Source: Ponticoccus alexandrii
GTDB lineage: Bacteria > Pseudomonadota > Alphaproteobacteria > Rhodobacterales > Rhodobacteraceae
Direction of reading: 5' to 3'
Assembly (NCBI RefSeq): GCF_016806125.1
Contig: NZ_CP047166.1
Location: 3,348,001 to 3,412,000, forward strand
DNA length: 64,000 nt
The number at the start of each line of letters is the position of its first letter. The stretch's first letter is position 1. This document shows, in pieces, positions 17,187-25,651 of the stretch. Position numbers and translations under genes: made by a program. The notes beneath the pieces were generated by a model. That model saw only the letters and a list, made by a program, of their open reading frames with translations. It was not told the DNA's origin and made no database searches.

Positions 17187-17220
17187 GAAAAACGACCGCG
17201 CAGGAGGCACCCGCGCGGCC
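17187..17220 (-). terminator. Intrinsic terminator after the lipoprotein gene
   Basis: On the minus strand an 11-bp stem (17220-17210 with 17204-17194, two G-T pairs) closes a 5-base loop and is followed by GTTTTT. It lies 20 bases past the stop at 17241, separating the lipoprotein/OmpA pair from phoH. Confidence 0.85.
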
Positions 17221-17240
17221 GCGTGTCGGTGACTTTCCGC

Positions 17241-17555
17241 CTAGAGCGGGTCGCCGATGATGCTGGTCGAGCCCTGTTTGAAATCGCCGGTGGCGATGGT
17301 CGGCGGGGCAACGCCCGAGCAGACCGGCTTGCCATACTTGTCCAGCCGGCCCGAGAGGTAACCCTCGACGCCATCGTCGATGATCCAGTGATCGCAGCCG
17401 TTCGGGTCGACCCAGATCCCCGCGCGCATTTGCGACAGGTCATCGCGGTCAAAGGTGTTGCGGTCCTGGCTCTTGTCGGGACCGATCGGCACGTCGACAC
17501 ATCCCGCGAGGCTGCCGGCAAGGGCAAGGGCGAGGAGCGGTTTGAGAATGGTCAT
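17241..17555 (-). CDS. Small lipoprotein carrying a WVDPxGC domain
   Basis: A 104-residue lipoprotein with lipobox LAGC (Cys19). Residues 46-79 (GIWVDPNGCDHWIIDDGV...GKPVC) closely match residues 61-94 of the OmpA-family protein encoded immediately upstream, including two Cys at the domain edges (Cys54, Cys79). The tail after the domain is short and polar. It starts 11 bases after the OmpA gene stop, so the two are one operon. Function unknown; it is likely to act with the OmpA protein at the outer membrane. The shared domain has no name I recognise. Confidence 0.85.
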   Translation of the reverse strand: MTILKPLLALALAGSLAGCVDVPIGPDKSQDRNTFDRDDLSQMRAGIWVDPNGCDHWIIDDGVEGYLSGRLDKYGKPVCSGVAPPTIATGDFKQGSTSIIGDPL

Positions 17556-17566
17556 GTCCTGGTTCC

Positions 17567-18187
17567 TCAGCGGATGCAGATGATTTCGACGCGGCGGTTC
17601 TTGGCCATGCCCTGCGCGGTGGCGTTGGACGCCACCGGCATGCGCTCGCCGTAGCCGCGGATATCGGTCACGTTCTTGCCCATGCCGCGCGCGATGCTGG
17701 CGACAGAGACGGCCCGGTTGTAGCTCAACTTCATGTTGTATTCGTCCGAGGCGCGGCTGTCGGTGTGACCGGCGATCACATAGGCAATCGCATTGGCATT
17801 GGCGAAAAACTCCGCCAGGCGCTGCTGGCCATGACGCGAGATCTTGTAGCTGTCGGTGGCGAAGAACTGGTCGGTGTTCAGGACGCCGCAGGTGTTCTGG
17901 CGGCGGCAGACCGGGATGCCCTTGCGGTCGAGGTGGTTGTCCATGTAGCCTTCGACACCGTCGTCCATGACCCAGTGCTCGCAGCCATCGGGGTCGACCC
18001 AGATGCCCGGGATATACTGTTCCCCCCGGATGGTCCGGGTGTTCTGCGTCGAAATGAATGCGTCGTTCTGCGCCGTCTGGTCAGCAAAGGCCGGCGCCGT
18101 GGCCGACAGACCTGCAAGAGCGGCCAGAGCCATCGCTCCGATGGCCTTGGTGATGCGGTTTGCCACAGCCTCTTTCCCCTGATTCAT
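17567..18187 (-). CDS. OmpA-family outer-membrane protein with an N-terminal WVDPxGC domain
   Basis: A 206-residue exported protein: signal peptide (to about residue 36, AFA/DQ), the short WVDPDGCEHWVMDDGVEGY domain (61-94, Cys69 and Cys94), then an OmpA-like peptidoglycan-binding domain (about 105-206). The latter contains the diaminopimelate-binding Asp143 and Arg158 (AGHTDSRASDEYN...SYNRAVSV) and ends NRRVEIICIR. There is no N-terminal barrel, so it tethers something soluble or lipid-anchored to the cell wall. ATG 18187 is preceded by GGGGGA. A promoter-like region lies upstream, and the lipoprotein with the same small domain follows. Confidence 0.9.
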   Translation of the reverse strand: MNQGKEAVANRITKAIGAMALAALAGLSATAPAFADQTAQNDAFISTQNTRTIRGEQYIPGIWVDPDGCEHWVMDDGVEGYMDNHLDRKGIPVCRRQNTCGVLNTDQFFATDSYKISRHGQQRLAEFFANANAIAYVIAGHTDSRASDEYNMKLSYNRAVSVASIARGMGKNVTDIRGYGERMPVASNATAQGMAKNRRVEIICIR

Positions 18188-18235
18188 GTTTCCCCCAAAG
18201 CACGGCACCCGTTTGGCAGCGGGCCGCGCAAATTA

Positions 18236-18262
18236 ACTATAATCAACACATTAGCAAATGTG
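18236..18262 (-). promoter_or_regulatory. Candidate promoter/operator of the OmpA-lipoprotein operon
   Basis: In an AT-rich 200-base gap a TATAGT box (18241-18236 on the minus strand) lies about 50 bases before the start codon. A perfect inverted repeat CACATT-AGCA-AATGTG (18247-18262) stands where the -35 region would be, suggesting a regulator site. No regulator can be named. Confidence 0.35.
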
Positions 18263-18385
18263 CTTCGCCTGTGAAGAAAAAAGCAAGCGGCACTGTCACG
18301 AATTCGGAAACAATTCCCGCAAACGTGCGTGTTTATTGTGGATATTTGAGATGATGGTGGCGAAACAATCAGTTCCGCACCGGCC

Positions 18386-19696
18386 TTAGGCCCCCAAGCC
18401 GACACCTTTGAGCGAGTTGGGCCCCGACGATGCGATTCGGATTCGCGCAAGGTCTCCGGCGGCCAGATCGCTGCTCTCGACATGCACGGCGTGCAGGTAT
18501 TCCGACTTGCCGACCATCTGTCCGGGCAGCCGCCCGGGCTTTTCGAAGAGCACCTGAACCTCGCGTCCAACCATGGCATCCTGAAGCGCGCGCTGCTGTT
18601 TCGTCAGCAGCGCCTGAAGCCGTTGCAGACGGTCGTCCTTCTCATCCTCGGGCACCTGCGGACGCTCTGCGGCGGGGGTGCCGGGGCGCTCGGAATACTT
18701 GAAGGAAAAGGCGCTGCCATATTCGACCGCCTCGATCAGCGAAAGCGTATCGCGAAAGTCCTCTTCGGTCTCTTCCGGGAAGCCCACGATGAAGTCGCCG
18801 GACATGTGAAGATCGGGCCGCACCGCGCGCAGCCGCTCGATCAACCGCAGATAGCTCTCCGCCGTGTGCTGGCGGTTCATCCGCTTCAGCACCCGGTCCG
18901 AGCCCGCCTGCACCGGCAGGTGCAGATAGGGCATCAGCTTCTCGCAGTCGCCATGGGCGGCGATCAGCGCCTCGTCCATGTCGTTGGGGTGGCTGGTGGT
19001 GTAGCGGATGCGCGCCAGTCCGTCGATCTTGTCCAAAGCCCGGATCAGCCCGGCCAGCCCACCCTCATGGCCGTGGTAGGCGTTTACGTTCTGCCCCAAT
19101 AGGGTGATCTCGCGCACACCGCGCTCGACCAGATCGCGCGCCTCGGCCACGACCCGGTCGGCGGGCCGCGAAACCTCGGCCCCGCGCGTGTAGGGCACGA
19201 CGCAGAAGGCGCAGAACTTGTCGCATCCTTCCTGCACGGTCAGGAAAGCGGCCGGGGCGCGCTTGGCCTTGGACCGGCCCTTGAGATGGGCGAACTTGTC
19301 CTCTTCGGGGAAATCCGTGTCGATGGCTTTGGCGCCATTGTGAGTGCGCGCGGTCAACTCGGGCAGGCGGTGGTAGCTCTGCGGGCCGACGACCAGATCG
19401 ACCATGGGCTGGCGCTTCATGATTTCCTCGCCCTCGGCCTGCGCCACGCAGCCCGCCACGCCGATTTTCAGATCCGGACGCGCCGCCTTCAGCCCCTTGT
19501 AGCGGCCCAGCTCGGAATAGACCTTCTCCGCCGCTTTCTCGCGGATGTGGCAGGTGTTGAGCAGGATCATGTCCGCGTCGTCGGGGCGGTCGGTGACCTC
19601 GTAACCCTCGCCGCCCATGGCCTCGGCCATGCGCTCGCTGTCGTAGACGTTCATCTGGCAGCCGTAGGTCTTGATGAAGAGCTTCTTCGCGGTCAT
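18386..19696 (-). CDS. miaB: tRNA-2-methylthio-N6-dimethylallyladenosine synthase
   Basis: A 436-residue radical-SAM methylthiotransferase modifying A37 of tRNAs. The N-terminal UPF0004 domain has Cys13, Cys49 and Cys83, which bind the auxiliary 4Fe-4S cluster. The radical-SAM motif CDKFCAFC is at Cys158, Cys162 and Cys165, and a TRAM domain forms the C-terminus. The start at 19696 (MTAKKLF) is preceded by AGGAAG; ATG 19717 is an alternative. Its stop lies near the OmpA promoter region, so it probably has its own transcript. Confidence 0.95.
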   Translation of the reverse strand: MTAKKLFIKTYGCQMNVYDSERMAEAMGGEGYEVTDRPDDADMILLNTCHIREKAAEKVYSELGRYKGLKAARPDLKIGVAGCVAQAEGEEIMKRQPMVDLVVGPQSYHRLPELTARTHNGAKAIDTDFPEEDKFAHLKGRSKAKRAPAAFLTVQEGCDKFCAFCVVPYTRGAEVSRPADRVVAEARDLVERGVREITLLGQNVNAYHGHEGGLAGLIRALDKIDGLARIRYTTSHPNDMDEALIAAHGDCEKLMPYLHLPVQAGSDRVLKRMNRQHTAESYLRLIERLRAVRPDLHMSGDFIVGFPEETEEDFRDTLSLIEAVEYGSAFSFKYSERPGTPAAERPQVPEDEKDDRLQRLQALLTKQQRALQDAMVGREVQVLFEKPGRLPGQMVGKSEYLHAVHVESSDLAAGDLARIRIASSGPNSLKGVGLGA

Positions 19697-19812
19697 CGCC
19701 TGCTTCCTTCCGGTCACGGATCAGGAGCCTGCACTACAGCACAACCCCCCCGGCTTGCAATGCACCAGATTTTCACCGATTCTGCTGCATGACGCCCGTG
19801 AAGAGGCCCGCG

Positions 19813-20682
19813 ATGCAGTACCATGATCTCAAGGACTTCCTGAACCGCGCCCGCGCCGCGCTGCAAGCCGGGCCGGTCGCGCTTGTCTTCGCCGAAGACG
19901 CGACAGAGCTGGACACCACCCTCCGACACCACCGCCACTCGGGATTCCGCACCGTTCTGCTGTTCTCGCCGCCCCGCTTCGAGATCGCCGCGGATCTGCA
20001 GGACAAGGTCCACCGCATTGACACCGACATGACCGCCGAGGGCGTGCTGCAAGGGGCGGTGAACACCCTGATCGCTGCCGCCCCGGGCCAGTGGTTCTAC
20101 TACTGCTACAACGCCGAATACCTCTTCTACCCCTATTGCGAAACGCGCACGGTGGACGAGATGCTCGCCTTCCACACCGAGGAACGGCGCAATGCGATGC
20201 TGACCTATGTGGTCGACCTCTACGCCGGGGACCTCGCCCGGTCGCCCGGCGCCGTCTCGCTCGACGACGCGTGGCTCGACCGCTCGGGCTACTACGCGCT
20301 CGCTCGCCCTGATCCCGCCAATCACAACCACCCGAAGGAGCGGCAACTCGATTTCTTCGGCGGGCTGCGCTGGCGCCACGAGGAACACGTGCCGCTGGCC
20401 CGCCGCAAGATCGACCGCATCAGCCTGTTCCGCGCCAGACCCGGGCTGCACCTGCGCGAGGACCACACCTTCGACGACGAGGAATACAACACCTATGCCT
20501 GCCCCTGGCACAACAACCTGACCGCGGCGGTGGCCTCCTTCCGCACCGCCAAGGCGCTGAAACACAACCCGGGCAGCACATACGACATCCGCAGCTTCCG
20601 CTGGCACAACTCCACACCCTTCGAATGGCACTCCCGGCAACTGCTGGACCTCGGCCTGATGGAGCCAGGCCAGTGGTTCTGA
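19813..20682 (+). CDS. Glycosyltransferase family 2-like protein
   Basis: About 289 residues. It begins MQYHDLKDFLNRARAAL and keeps the conserved blocks YYCYNAEYLFYPYCETR, RSGYYALARPDPANHNHPK and TYACPWHNNLTAAVASF. I recognise it as the Rhodobacteraceae protein usually annotated as a family 2 glycosyltransferase (Glyco_tranf_2_4 type); the sugar acceptor is unknown. There is no signal or membrane segment, so it is cytosolic. ATG 19813 has AAGAGG at good spacing, while ATG 19789 has none. It is divergent from miaB and convergent with the DedA gene. Confidence 0.8.
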   Translation: MQYHDLKDFLNRARAALQAGPVALVFAEDATELDTTLRHHRHSGFRTVLLFSPPRFEIAADLQDKVHRIDTDMTAEGVLQGAVNTLIAAAPGQWFYYCYNAEYLFYPYCETRTVDEMLAFHTEERRNAMLTYVVDLYAGDLARSPGAVSLDDAWLDRSGYYALARPDPANHNHPKERQLDFFGGLRWRHEEHVPLARRKIDRISLFRARPGLHLREDHTFDDEEYNTYACPWHNNLTAAVASFRTAKALKHNPGSTYDIRSFRWHNSTPFEWHSRQLLDLGLMEPGQWF

Positions 20683-20790
20683 CGGGCGCCCGGAACGGGT
20701 CGCCACCGAGGCAGGCGCAAGCCTCCCGACCCGGCGCCACAGGCCCCCGGATCACCCGGACCAGGCACTGAACCGCCGCCCCGCTCAGGC

Positions 20791-20899
20791 GCCCCCTGCT
20801 TCATAGGTTTCGAAAATGCCACGGGGTTTGGGGTCGAGCCCCAACAGGGGTCCGGGGATGCAATCCCCGGAAGTGAGAGCGCGCCGAAGGCGCTCTGCG
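20791..20899 (+). repeat. Intergenic hairpin repeat, copy 4 (long form)
   Basis: It begins GCCCCCTGCTTC, has the degenerate core GAAAATGCCACGGGG, then three hairpins: TTGGGG/CCCCAA, CCGGGGAT-GCA-ATCCCCGG and GAGCGC/GCGCTC. It shares the architecture of the copy at 27845-27945. It lies between the convergent glycosyltransferase and DedA genes and may serve as their terminator. Confidence 0.7.
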
Positions 20900-20913
20900 G
20901 GATCGCCCCCGCC

Positions 20914-21519
20914 CTATTCCGCCGCGGCCCGCTCCGCCGCGCGGCGCCGGAACAGCAGCCAGCCAAGGAAGGCCGCCACGACGCCCCCCGCCACCAGCCC
21001 GCCGAACTCCTGCGCCAGCTCGGCGATCTCGGCAATCTCGGCGGAAAAGAAATAGCCCAGAGAAACATACATCCCGACCCAGATCACCTCACCGCTCACG
21101 CTGCCCAGCGTGAACTTGGCCCAGGCCAGCCCCCCGGCCCCGGCGATCAGGTTGGCATAGGGCCCCAGCGGCGCCACCAGCCAGCGCGACAGGAAGACCG
21201 CGATGGCCCCCCAGCGCGCCACCGCGTCCTGCGCGCGGCCGACGCTGCGCCCGATCTTCGGCCGGGCGCGCAGCCGCGCCACCAAGCCCGAACCACCCCG
21301 GCGTCCGATGAAGTACCCCACCTGGTCCCCCAGCAAGGCCCCCAGGTAGGCGGTGACGCAGATCGCCGTCAGGCTCATGTCGCCCGAGGCCGCAAAGGCC
21401 CCGCCCGCCAGCATCAGGAAGGTCGAGGGCACCGGCGCCGCAAGGCATGAGGTGAAGGTCGCAATGGCAATCGCCCAAAGCCCATAATCGGCCAGAAGCT
21501 GCACCACATCCGGGCTCAT
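20914..21519 (-). CDS. DedA-family membrane protein
   Basis: A 201-residue polytopic membrane protein of the DedA/SNARE-associated family, whose members act in lipid-carrier (undecaprenyl phosphate, phospholipid) flipping and envelope homeostasis. The conserved features are the reentrant-type segment with Pro (CLAAPVPSTFLMLAGG), a GRRGG loop and the FLSRWLVAPLGPYANLIAG helix. The ATG at 21519 overlaps the stop of the upstream gene by four bases (ATGA), so the two are translationally coupled. Confidence 0.87.
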   Translation of the reverse strand: MSPDVVQLLADYGLWAIAIATFTSCLAAPVPSTFLMLAGGAFAASGDMSLTAICVTAYLGALLGDQVGYFIGRRGGSGLVARLRARPKIGRSVGRAQDAVARWGAIAVFLSRWLVAPLGPYANLIAGAGGLAWAKFTLGSVSGEVIWVGMYVSLGYFFSAEIAEIAELAQEFGGLVAGGVVAAFLGWLLFRRRAAERAAAE

Positions 21520-21860
21520 CGCTGCGCCTCCCGGTAGGCCGAGATCGCCGCGTCGAGCGCGCTCATCACCTCTTCGACGGGCACGCCGCGCAGCGCCGCA
21601 ACCTCGCGCAGTGTCACCCGCCGGGGCGGCGCATCGGGTGACAACCCCAACGCCACGCCGATAACCTCAGGCGGCACGCGCCGAGAATGCGCCACATAGC
21701 GCGGCGTCATCCACGGCTCCAGCTCCTGCTGGTTCCGTGCCTGGTCCCAATGAAAGGCCGTTTCACCAAGCTGGAAGGCAAAATACAGCGTGACGACAAG
21801 GGCCACGCCGAAACCGGCCTTCAATAGCCTGCGCAGTCTTTCGCGGTTCGCCTCGGTCAT
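21516..21860 (-). CDS. Small single-span membrane protein, function unknown
   Basis: A 114-residue protein with one membrane segment (about residues 15-35) after a basic N-terminus (MTEANRERLRRLLKAG). Its periplasmic part (WMTPRYVAHSRRVPPEVIGVALGL...TLREVAALRGVPVEEVMSALDAAI) resembles a short helical domain. It is coupled to the DedA gene by a four-base overlap, so it may work with that protein. Frame choice is supported by the overlap; the start at 21860 is the first that gives a plausible N-terminus. I do not recognise a family. Confidence 0.75.
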   Translation of the reverse strand: MTEANRERLRRLLKAGFGVALVVTLYFAFQLGETAFHWDQARNQQELEPWMTPRYVAHSRRVPPEVIGVALGLSPDAPPRRVTLREVAALRGVPVEEVMSALDAAISAYREAQR

Positions 21861-21918
21861 CCGCAAGGGCCTTACAGGCCAAGGCGCCCCGACACCAGAG
21901 CCCCGGGGCCGCTTTTCA

Positions 21919-21937
21919 CATCCGGACGGGCCGGATG
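21919..21937 (-). terminator. Hairpin downstream of the flavin-reductase gene
   Basis: CATCCGG and CCGGATG form a perfect 7-bp stem around five bases, 71 bases beyond the stop at 22008. There is no T-run, so it is at best a weak or Rho-assisted terminator. Confidence 0.35.
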
Positions 21938-22007
21938 CAGGCACGGGAAGCCTGAGGGCGCCACGCCCCTCCTTTGCGGCCCCCAGCCCAGGTTCGGGCC
22001 GGGCCGC

Positions 22008-22682
22008 TCAGCCGAAATCCTCGGTCACGACCCGGGCCTTGGGCACCCCGACCGCGTCCAGCGCCTTTTGCATGGCACCGATCATCGGATCTGGTCCGCA
22101 GATATAGCAGGTATCCCGCCCCGGGACGACAAGCGTCGACAGCAGCTCTGCGTCGATCTGGCCGTGGGCCAGCGGGCTGCCCGGCTGGTCGGTCACGGTC
22201 CAGTAGCAATTCAATCCTGGCATGGCCTCGAACTCCTGCCGCAGGATGATGTCCCGGTCCGTCGTATTGGAGAAGACCAGCGTATTGCCCTGCAACGATC
22301 CCATCTTGGCCAGCTTGTTGCGCAGAATGGCGATGAAGGGGGTCACCCCGGCGCCGCCCGCGATGAAGACCCCGTCGCCCTTGTCTTCGATCGCACCCCA
22401 TGGATCCGCGATCAGCGCCGTGTCGCCGGGCGTCATCTGGCCGATCCGCTTCGTCACCCCGTCATGGTCGGGGTAGGATTTGATCGTGAATTCAAGATGA
22501 TCGTCGCCCGGCAGGCTGGTGAAGGTGAAGGGCCGCCGTTCCTCGCGCCAGCCATCCCGGTCCAGCGCGAAATCCGTGGCCTGCCCGGGGGTGAAGTCGA
22601 AAGCCTCGGGCTTTTCGAAGGTCAGCCGATGGGTGTCATGGGTCACCGGCTCTGTGCTCTTCAGGGTGATCCTGTAGGTCAT
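22008..22682 (-). CDS. FAD/NAD(P)-binding ferredoxin-reductase-like oxidoreductase
   Basis: A 224-residue flavoprotein of the ferredoxin-NADP reductase fold without an attached iron-sulphur domain. The FAD-binding barrel includes the RRPFTFTSLP motif (usual RxYS region) and the NAD(P)-binding half includes GGAGVTPFIAIL and CYICGPDPMIGAMQ, ending in an FG-type tail (VTEDFG). It probably passes electrons between NAD(P)H and a small carrier; the partner is unknown. ATG 22682 is preceded by AGAGGA. The lipoprotein gene lies 53 bases upstream. Confidence 0.85.
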   Translation of the reverse strand: MTYRITLKSTEPVTHDTHRLTFEKPEAFDFTPGQATDFALDRDGWREERRPFTFTSLPGDDHLEFTIKSYPDHDGVTKRIGQMTPGDTALIADPWGAIEDKGDGVFIAGGAGVTPFIAILRNKLAKMGSLQGNTLVFSNTTDRDIILRQEFEAMPGLNCYWTVTDQPGSPLAHGQIDAELLSTLVVPGRDTCYICGPDPMIGAMQKALDAVGVPKARVVTEDFG

Positions 22683-22735
22683 GGGGATCCTCTTTGCCGT
22701 TCCCCGACGAACGACACAGACGCCCCGGCAGTTCC

Positions 22736-23068
22736 TTAGACTTCCTTGGAGGCCCGCGATCCGTAGGTGCACAGCACCCCGTGCCCATCCGAGGCGCGGA
22801 CCAGACGGTCGTCGCGGAAGATCGCGTGCACGAACCGCTCTTGCCCGCCTCTGGCATAGACGAAGCTGACGCAGGATTCATCGAAATCCGCCGGGTTGCG
22901 TTCGAAGCCGCGCTCCAGCCCAAGCTGCGCCTCGATATCGGCCTGTGTCGCGCCGATGGCCAGCCGGTCCGCCACACCGTCGTTCCCCGGCGCCTCGGCG
23001 CGCGGGCCGCCGCCCCCCGCACAGGCGGCGAGAAGGCAAAGAGAGACAAGGGCGACAACTGGTTTCAT
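22736..23068 (-). CDS. Small lipoprotein, SmpA/OmlA-like in character
   Basis: A 110-residue lipoprotein with lipobox LAAC (Cys16) and a Gly-rich linker. The mature region (ADRLAIGATQADIEAQLG, then CVSFVYARGG.ERFVHAIFRDDRLVRASDGHGVLC) follows the pattern of BamE/SmpA-type small beta domains: the ...G.t..dv...lG opening, then strands ending in ...V. That likeness is weak and by eye. Two Cys in the mature part could form a disulphide. ATG 23068 was chosen for the signal peptide. Confidence 0.7.
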   Translation of the reverse strand: MKPVVALVSLCLLAACAGGGGPRAEAPGNDGVADRLAIGATQADIEAQLGLERGFERNPADFDESCVSFVYARGGQERFVHAIFRDDRLVRASDGHGVLCTYGSRASKEV

Positions 23069-23323
23069 GAGACAACTCCACTTTGGCAGGCGAAGGCTAG
23101 CACGCGGCTGTCGCAACGGAAACCGCCCAAGGCATCGCCACCCGGCAAGCAGGGTCCCGACCGGTGCCGGGGGGCGCCGCGCGGGTGCGCCACGCCAGCG
23201 CCGCCATGCGCCCTGCTTCAGGCGCGCCGGAGCACAGCCGCCGCCGGGTGCGTCACCTGCCGCGCCCGGCCCTGACCCCCGCACATCCCGGCGCCGCAAG
23301 CGCGCTGTGCAAACGCTGACACG
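23069..23323. other. Gene-free spacer between fabI and the lipoprotein gene
   Basis: GC-rich, with no credible gene or RNA. It must contain the lipoprotein promoter (just above 23068, AT-richer around 23050-23100) and, at its far end, the fabI terminator. Open frames crossing it are antisense extensions of neighbouring genes. Confidence 0.45.
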
Positions 23324-23353
23324 AAAAGACCCGGTCCCTTTCGGGGCCGGGCC
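23324..23353 (-). terminator. Intrinsic terminator after fabI
   Basis: On the minus strand GGCCCGGCCCC and GGGACCGGGTC pair in ten of eleven positions around a GAAA loop and are followed by TTTT. It lies 65 bases past the fabI stop. Confidence 0.85.
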
Positions 23354-23417
23354 TCATCTGTGTAAAGGCAATCCGCGTCCGCGACGGGCAATCCCGCGCG
23401 GTTCCGCACTTCCGCTG

Positions 23418-24206
23418 TCAGAGATGGTCGTACTGCGGCATGCCCAGCACGTGATACCCGCCATCGACGCGGATGATCTCGCCGGTCGTGCAGGCGCCTG
23501 CGTCCGAGATCAGGTAGACCGCCGTGCCGCCCACCGCCTCCAGCGTGGCGTTCGCGCCCAGCGGTGCGTTCATGTCGGTGTGCTTGTAGGTCTTGCGCGC
23601 CCCGCCGATGGCCGCACCGGCCAGCGTCTTCATCGGGCCCGGCGAGATCGCATTCACCCGGATCCCGTCCGTGCCGAGGTCGTTGGCCAGATAGCGCGTG
23701 GTCGATTCCAGCGCTGCCTTGGCGACCCCCATGACGTTGTAGTTCGGCGTCACCCGGGTCGAACCCATGTAGGTCAGCGTCAGCAACGTGCCGCCCGCCG
23801 TCATCAGCGGATGCGCCCGCCGCGCCACGTCGATGAAGGAATAGACCGAGATGTCCATGGAGTTGCGGAAATTCCCGCGCGAGGTGTTCAGGATCCGGCC
23901 CGTCAGCTCTGATTTGTCGCTGTAGGCGATGGCATGGACAACGAAGTCCAGCCGGTCCCAGCGCGCGCCCAGCTTCTCGAAGGCCGCATCCAGAGAGGCA
24001 TCGTCGGTGACGTCCACGTCGACCATGAAATCCGACCCGACAGAGGCCGCCAGCGGCTCCAGCCGCTTGCCGAAAGCCTCGCCCTGATAGGTAAAGGCCA
24101 GCTCGGCCCCCGCCTCGGCGCAAGCCTTCGCAATGCCCCAGGCGATCGATCGCTCGTTCGCCACACCCATGACAAGCCCGCGCTTGCCCTCCAAGGAAAT
24201 CGTCAT
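23418..24206 (-). CDS. fabI: Enoyl-[acyl-carrier-protein] reductase (NADH)
   Basis: A 262-residue short-chain dehydrogenase-type enzyme catalysing the last step of each fatty-acid elongation cycle. The FabI-specific catalytic arrangement is intact: Tyr146, Tyr156 and Lys163 (YMGSTRVTPNYNVMGVAK). The N-terminal nucleotide site reads GVANERSIAWGIA. It is the usual target class of triclosan. It follows fabB on the same strand with a 15-base gap, so the two are an operon. Confidence 0.97.
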   Translation of the reverse strand: MTISLEGKRGLVMGVANERSIAWGIAKACAEAGAELAFTYQGEAFGKRLEPLAASVGSDFMVDVDVTDDASLDAAFEKLGARWDRLDFVVHAIAYSDKSELTGRILNTSRGNFRNSMDISVYSFIDVARRAHPLMTAGGTLLTLTYMGSTRVTPNYNVMGVAKAALESTTRYLANDLGTDGIRVNAISPGPMKTLAGAAIGGARKTYKHTDMNAPLGANATLEAVGGTAVYLISDAGACTTGEIIRVDGGYHVLGMPQYDHL

Positions 24207-24221
24207 CTCAAACGCCCCGCG

Positions 24222-25451
24222 TCAGTCCCGGAATTTCGAAAGCACCATCGACCCGTTCGTCCCGCCGAACCCGAAAGAGTTCGTCATGACCGAATCGAGC
24301 CCGGCATTCTCGACCAGCGCGGTGGCGATCTCTGCCGGCTTCAGGGCCGGGTCCAGCGTTTCCACGTTGATCGAGGGGATGATGAAATCGTGCTCCAGCG
24401 CCAGCAGGCAATAGATCGCCTCCTGCGCGCCGGTGGCGCCCTGGCTGTGGCCGGTCATCGACTTGGTCGAAGAGACCGGCGGCGTGCTGCCCTCGCCAAA
24501 GACGCGGCGCACGGCCTCGATCTCGCCGACGTCGCCCACCGGGGTCGAGGTACCATGCGCGTTGATATAGCTGACCTTGCGGCCTTCGGGCAGGGTCGCC
24601 AGCGCCAGCCGCATGGCGCGCTCGCCGCCCTCGCCCGAGGGTGCCACCATGTCGGCGCCGTCCGAGGTCGCGCCAAGGCCGGTGACCTCGGCGTAGATCT
24701 TCGCACCGCGCGCGCGGGCGTGCTCCAGTTCCTCCAGCACGACGATGCCGCCGCCGCCCGAGATGACAAAGCCGTCGCGACCGGCGTCGAAAGCGCGCGA
24801 GGCCTTCTCGGGCGTGTCGTTGTATTTCGAGGACATGGCGCCCATCGCGTCGAAGAGACAGGACAGCGTCCAGTCCAGTTCCTCGCCGCCGCCCGCGAAC
24901 ATGACGTCCTGCTTGCCCAGCATGATCTGCTCTGCCGCATTGCCGATGCAATGCAGAGAGGTCGAGCAGGCCGAGGTGATCGAGTAGTTGATCCCCTTGA
25001 TCTTGAAGGCGGTCGAGAGGTTTGCGCTGATGGTCGAGCACATGGCCTTGGGCACGGCGAAGGGGCCGACCCGCTTGGTCGCGCCGGTCTTCAGCACCGT
25101 CTCATGCGCGGTCAGAAGCGCGCTGGTCGACGGGCCGCCGGACCCGGCCACCAGACCCGTGCGCGGGTTCACGACGTCGCTCTCGTCCAGACCGGCATCG
25201 GCGATGGCCTGTTGCATGGCGATATGGGCATAGGCCGCACCGGGCCCCATGAAGCGCAAAGTGCGCTTGTCGACATGCTCGGTCACATCGATTTTCAGCT
25301 GGCCGGAAATCTGGCTGCGGAAGCCATGCTCCTTCATCTCTTCGGATGCAGAGATGCCGGACTTCCCGGCTTTCAGCGAGGCCAGAACCTCTTCGGCATT
25401 GTTCCCGATGCTGGACACGACCCCCAGCCCGGTGACGACGACACGACGCAT
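24222..25451 (-). CDS. fabB: 3-oxoacyl-[acyl-carrier-protein] synthase I
   Basis: A 409-residue condensing enzyme for chain elongation, needed with FabA for unsaturated fatty acids. The Cys-His-His triad is Cys162 (TSACSTSLHC), His299 (NAHGTSTPVGD) and His335 (MTGHSQGATGAQE), with Lys330. ATG 25451 is preceded by AGGGAGG. It normally follows fabA directly in alphaproteobacteria; here 1.25 kb with two unrelated genes and the fabA terminator lie between, so fabB-fabI needs its own promoter in 25452-25651. Confidence 0.97.
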   Translation of the reverse strand: MRRVVVTGLGVVSSIGNNAEEVLASLKAGKSGISASEEMKEHGFRSQISGQLKIDVTEHVDKRTLRFMGPGAAYAHIAMQQAIADAGLDESDVVNPRTGLVAGSGGPSTSALLTAHETVLKTGATKRVGPFAVPKAMCSTISANLSTAFKIKGINYSITSACSTSLHCIGNAAEQIMLGKQDVMFAGGGEELDWTLSCLFDAMGAMSSKYNDTPEKASRAFDAGRDGFVISGGGGIVVLEELEHARARGAKIYAEVTGLGATSDGADMVAPSGEGGERAMRLALATLPEGRKVSYINAHGTSTPVGDVGEIEAVRRVFGEGSTPPVSSTKSMTGHSQGATGAQEAIYCLLALEHDFIIPSINVETLDPALKPAEIATALVENAGLDSVMTNSFGFGGTNGSMVLSKFRD

Positions 25452-25651
25452 ACGGCCTCCCTTGCGTTTGCTTGCGCCTTACTAAGGGACGCGGGCCGGG
25501 TGGCGCAAGGCGGGAAGGGCCTGGCCGTCACGCTTATCCCCCCGCATGGGGGGCGATCCGTTGCTTCGGGGGCAGGAAACACGCAGCCCTCGCCCCAGAG
25601 AACGCGGAACCTTTGCCCTCCACGGATCGCGCGACCCACCCGCCCTGCGTC

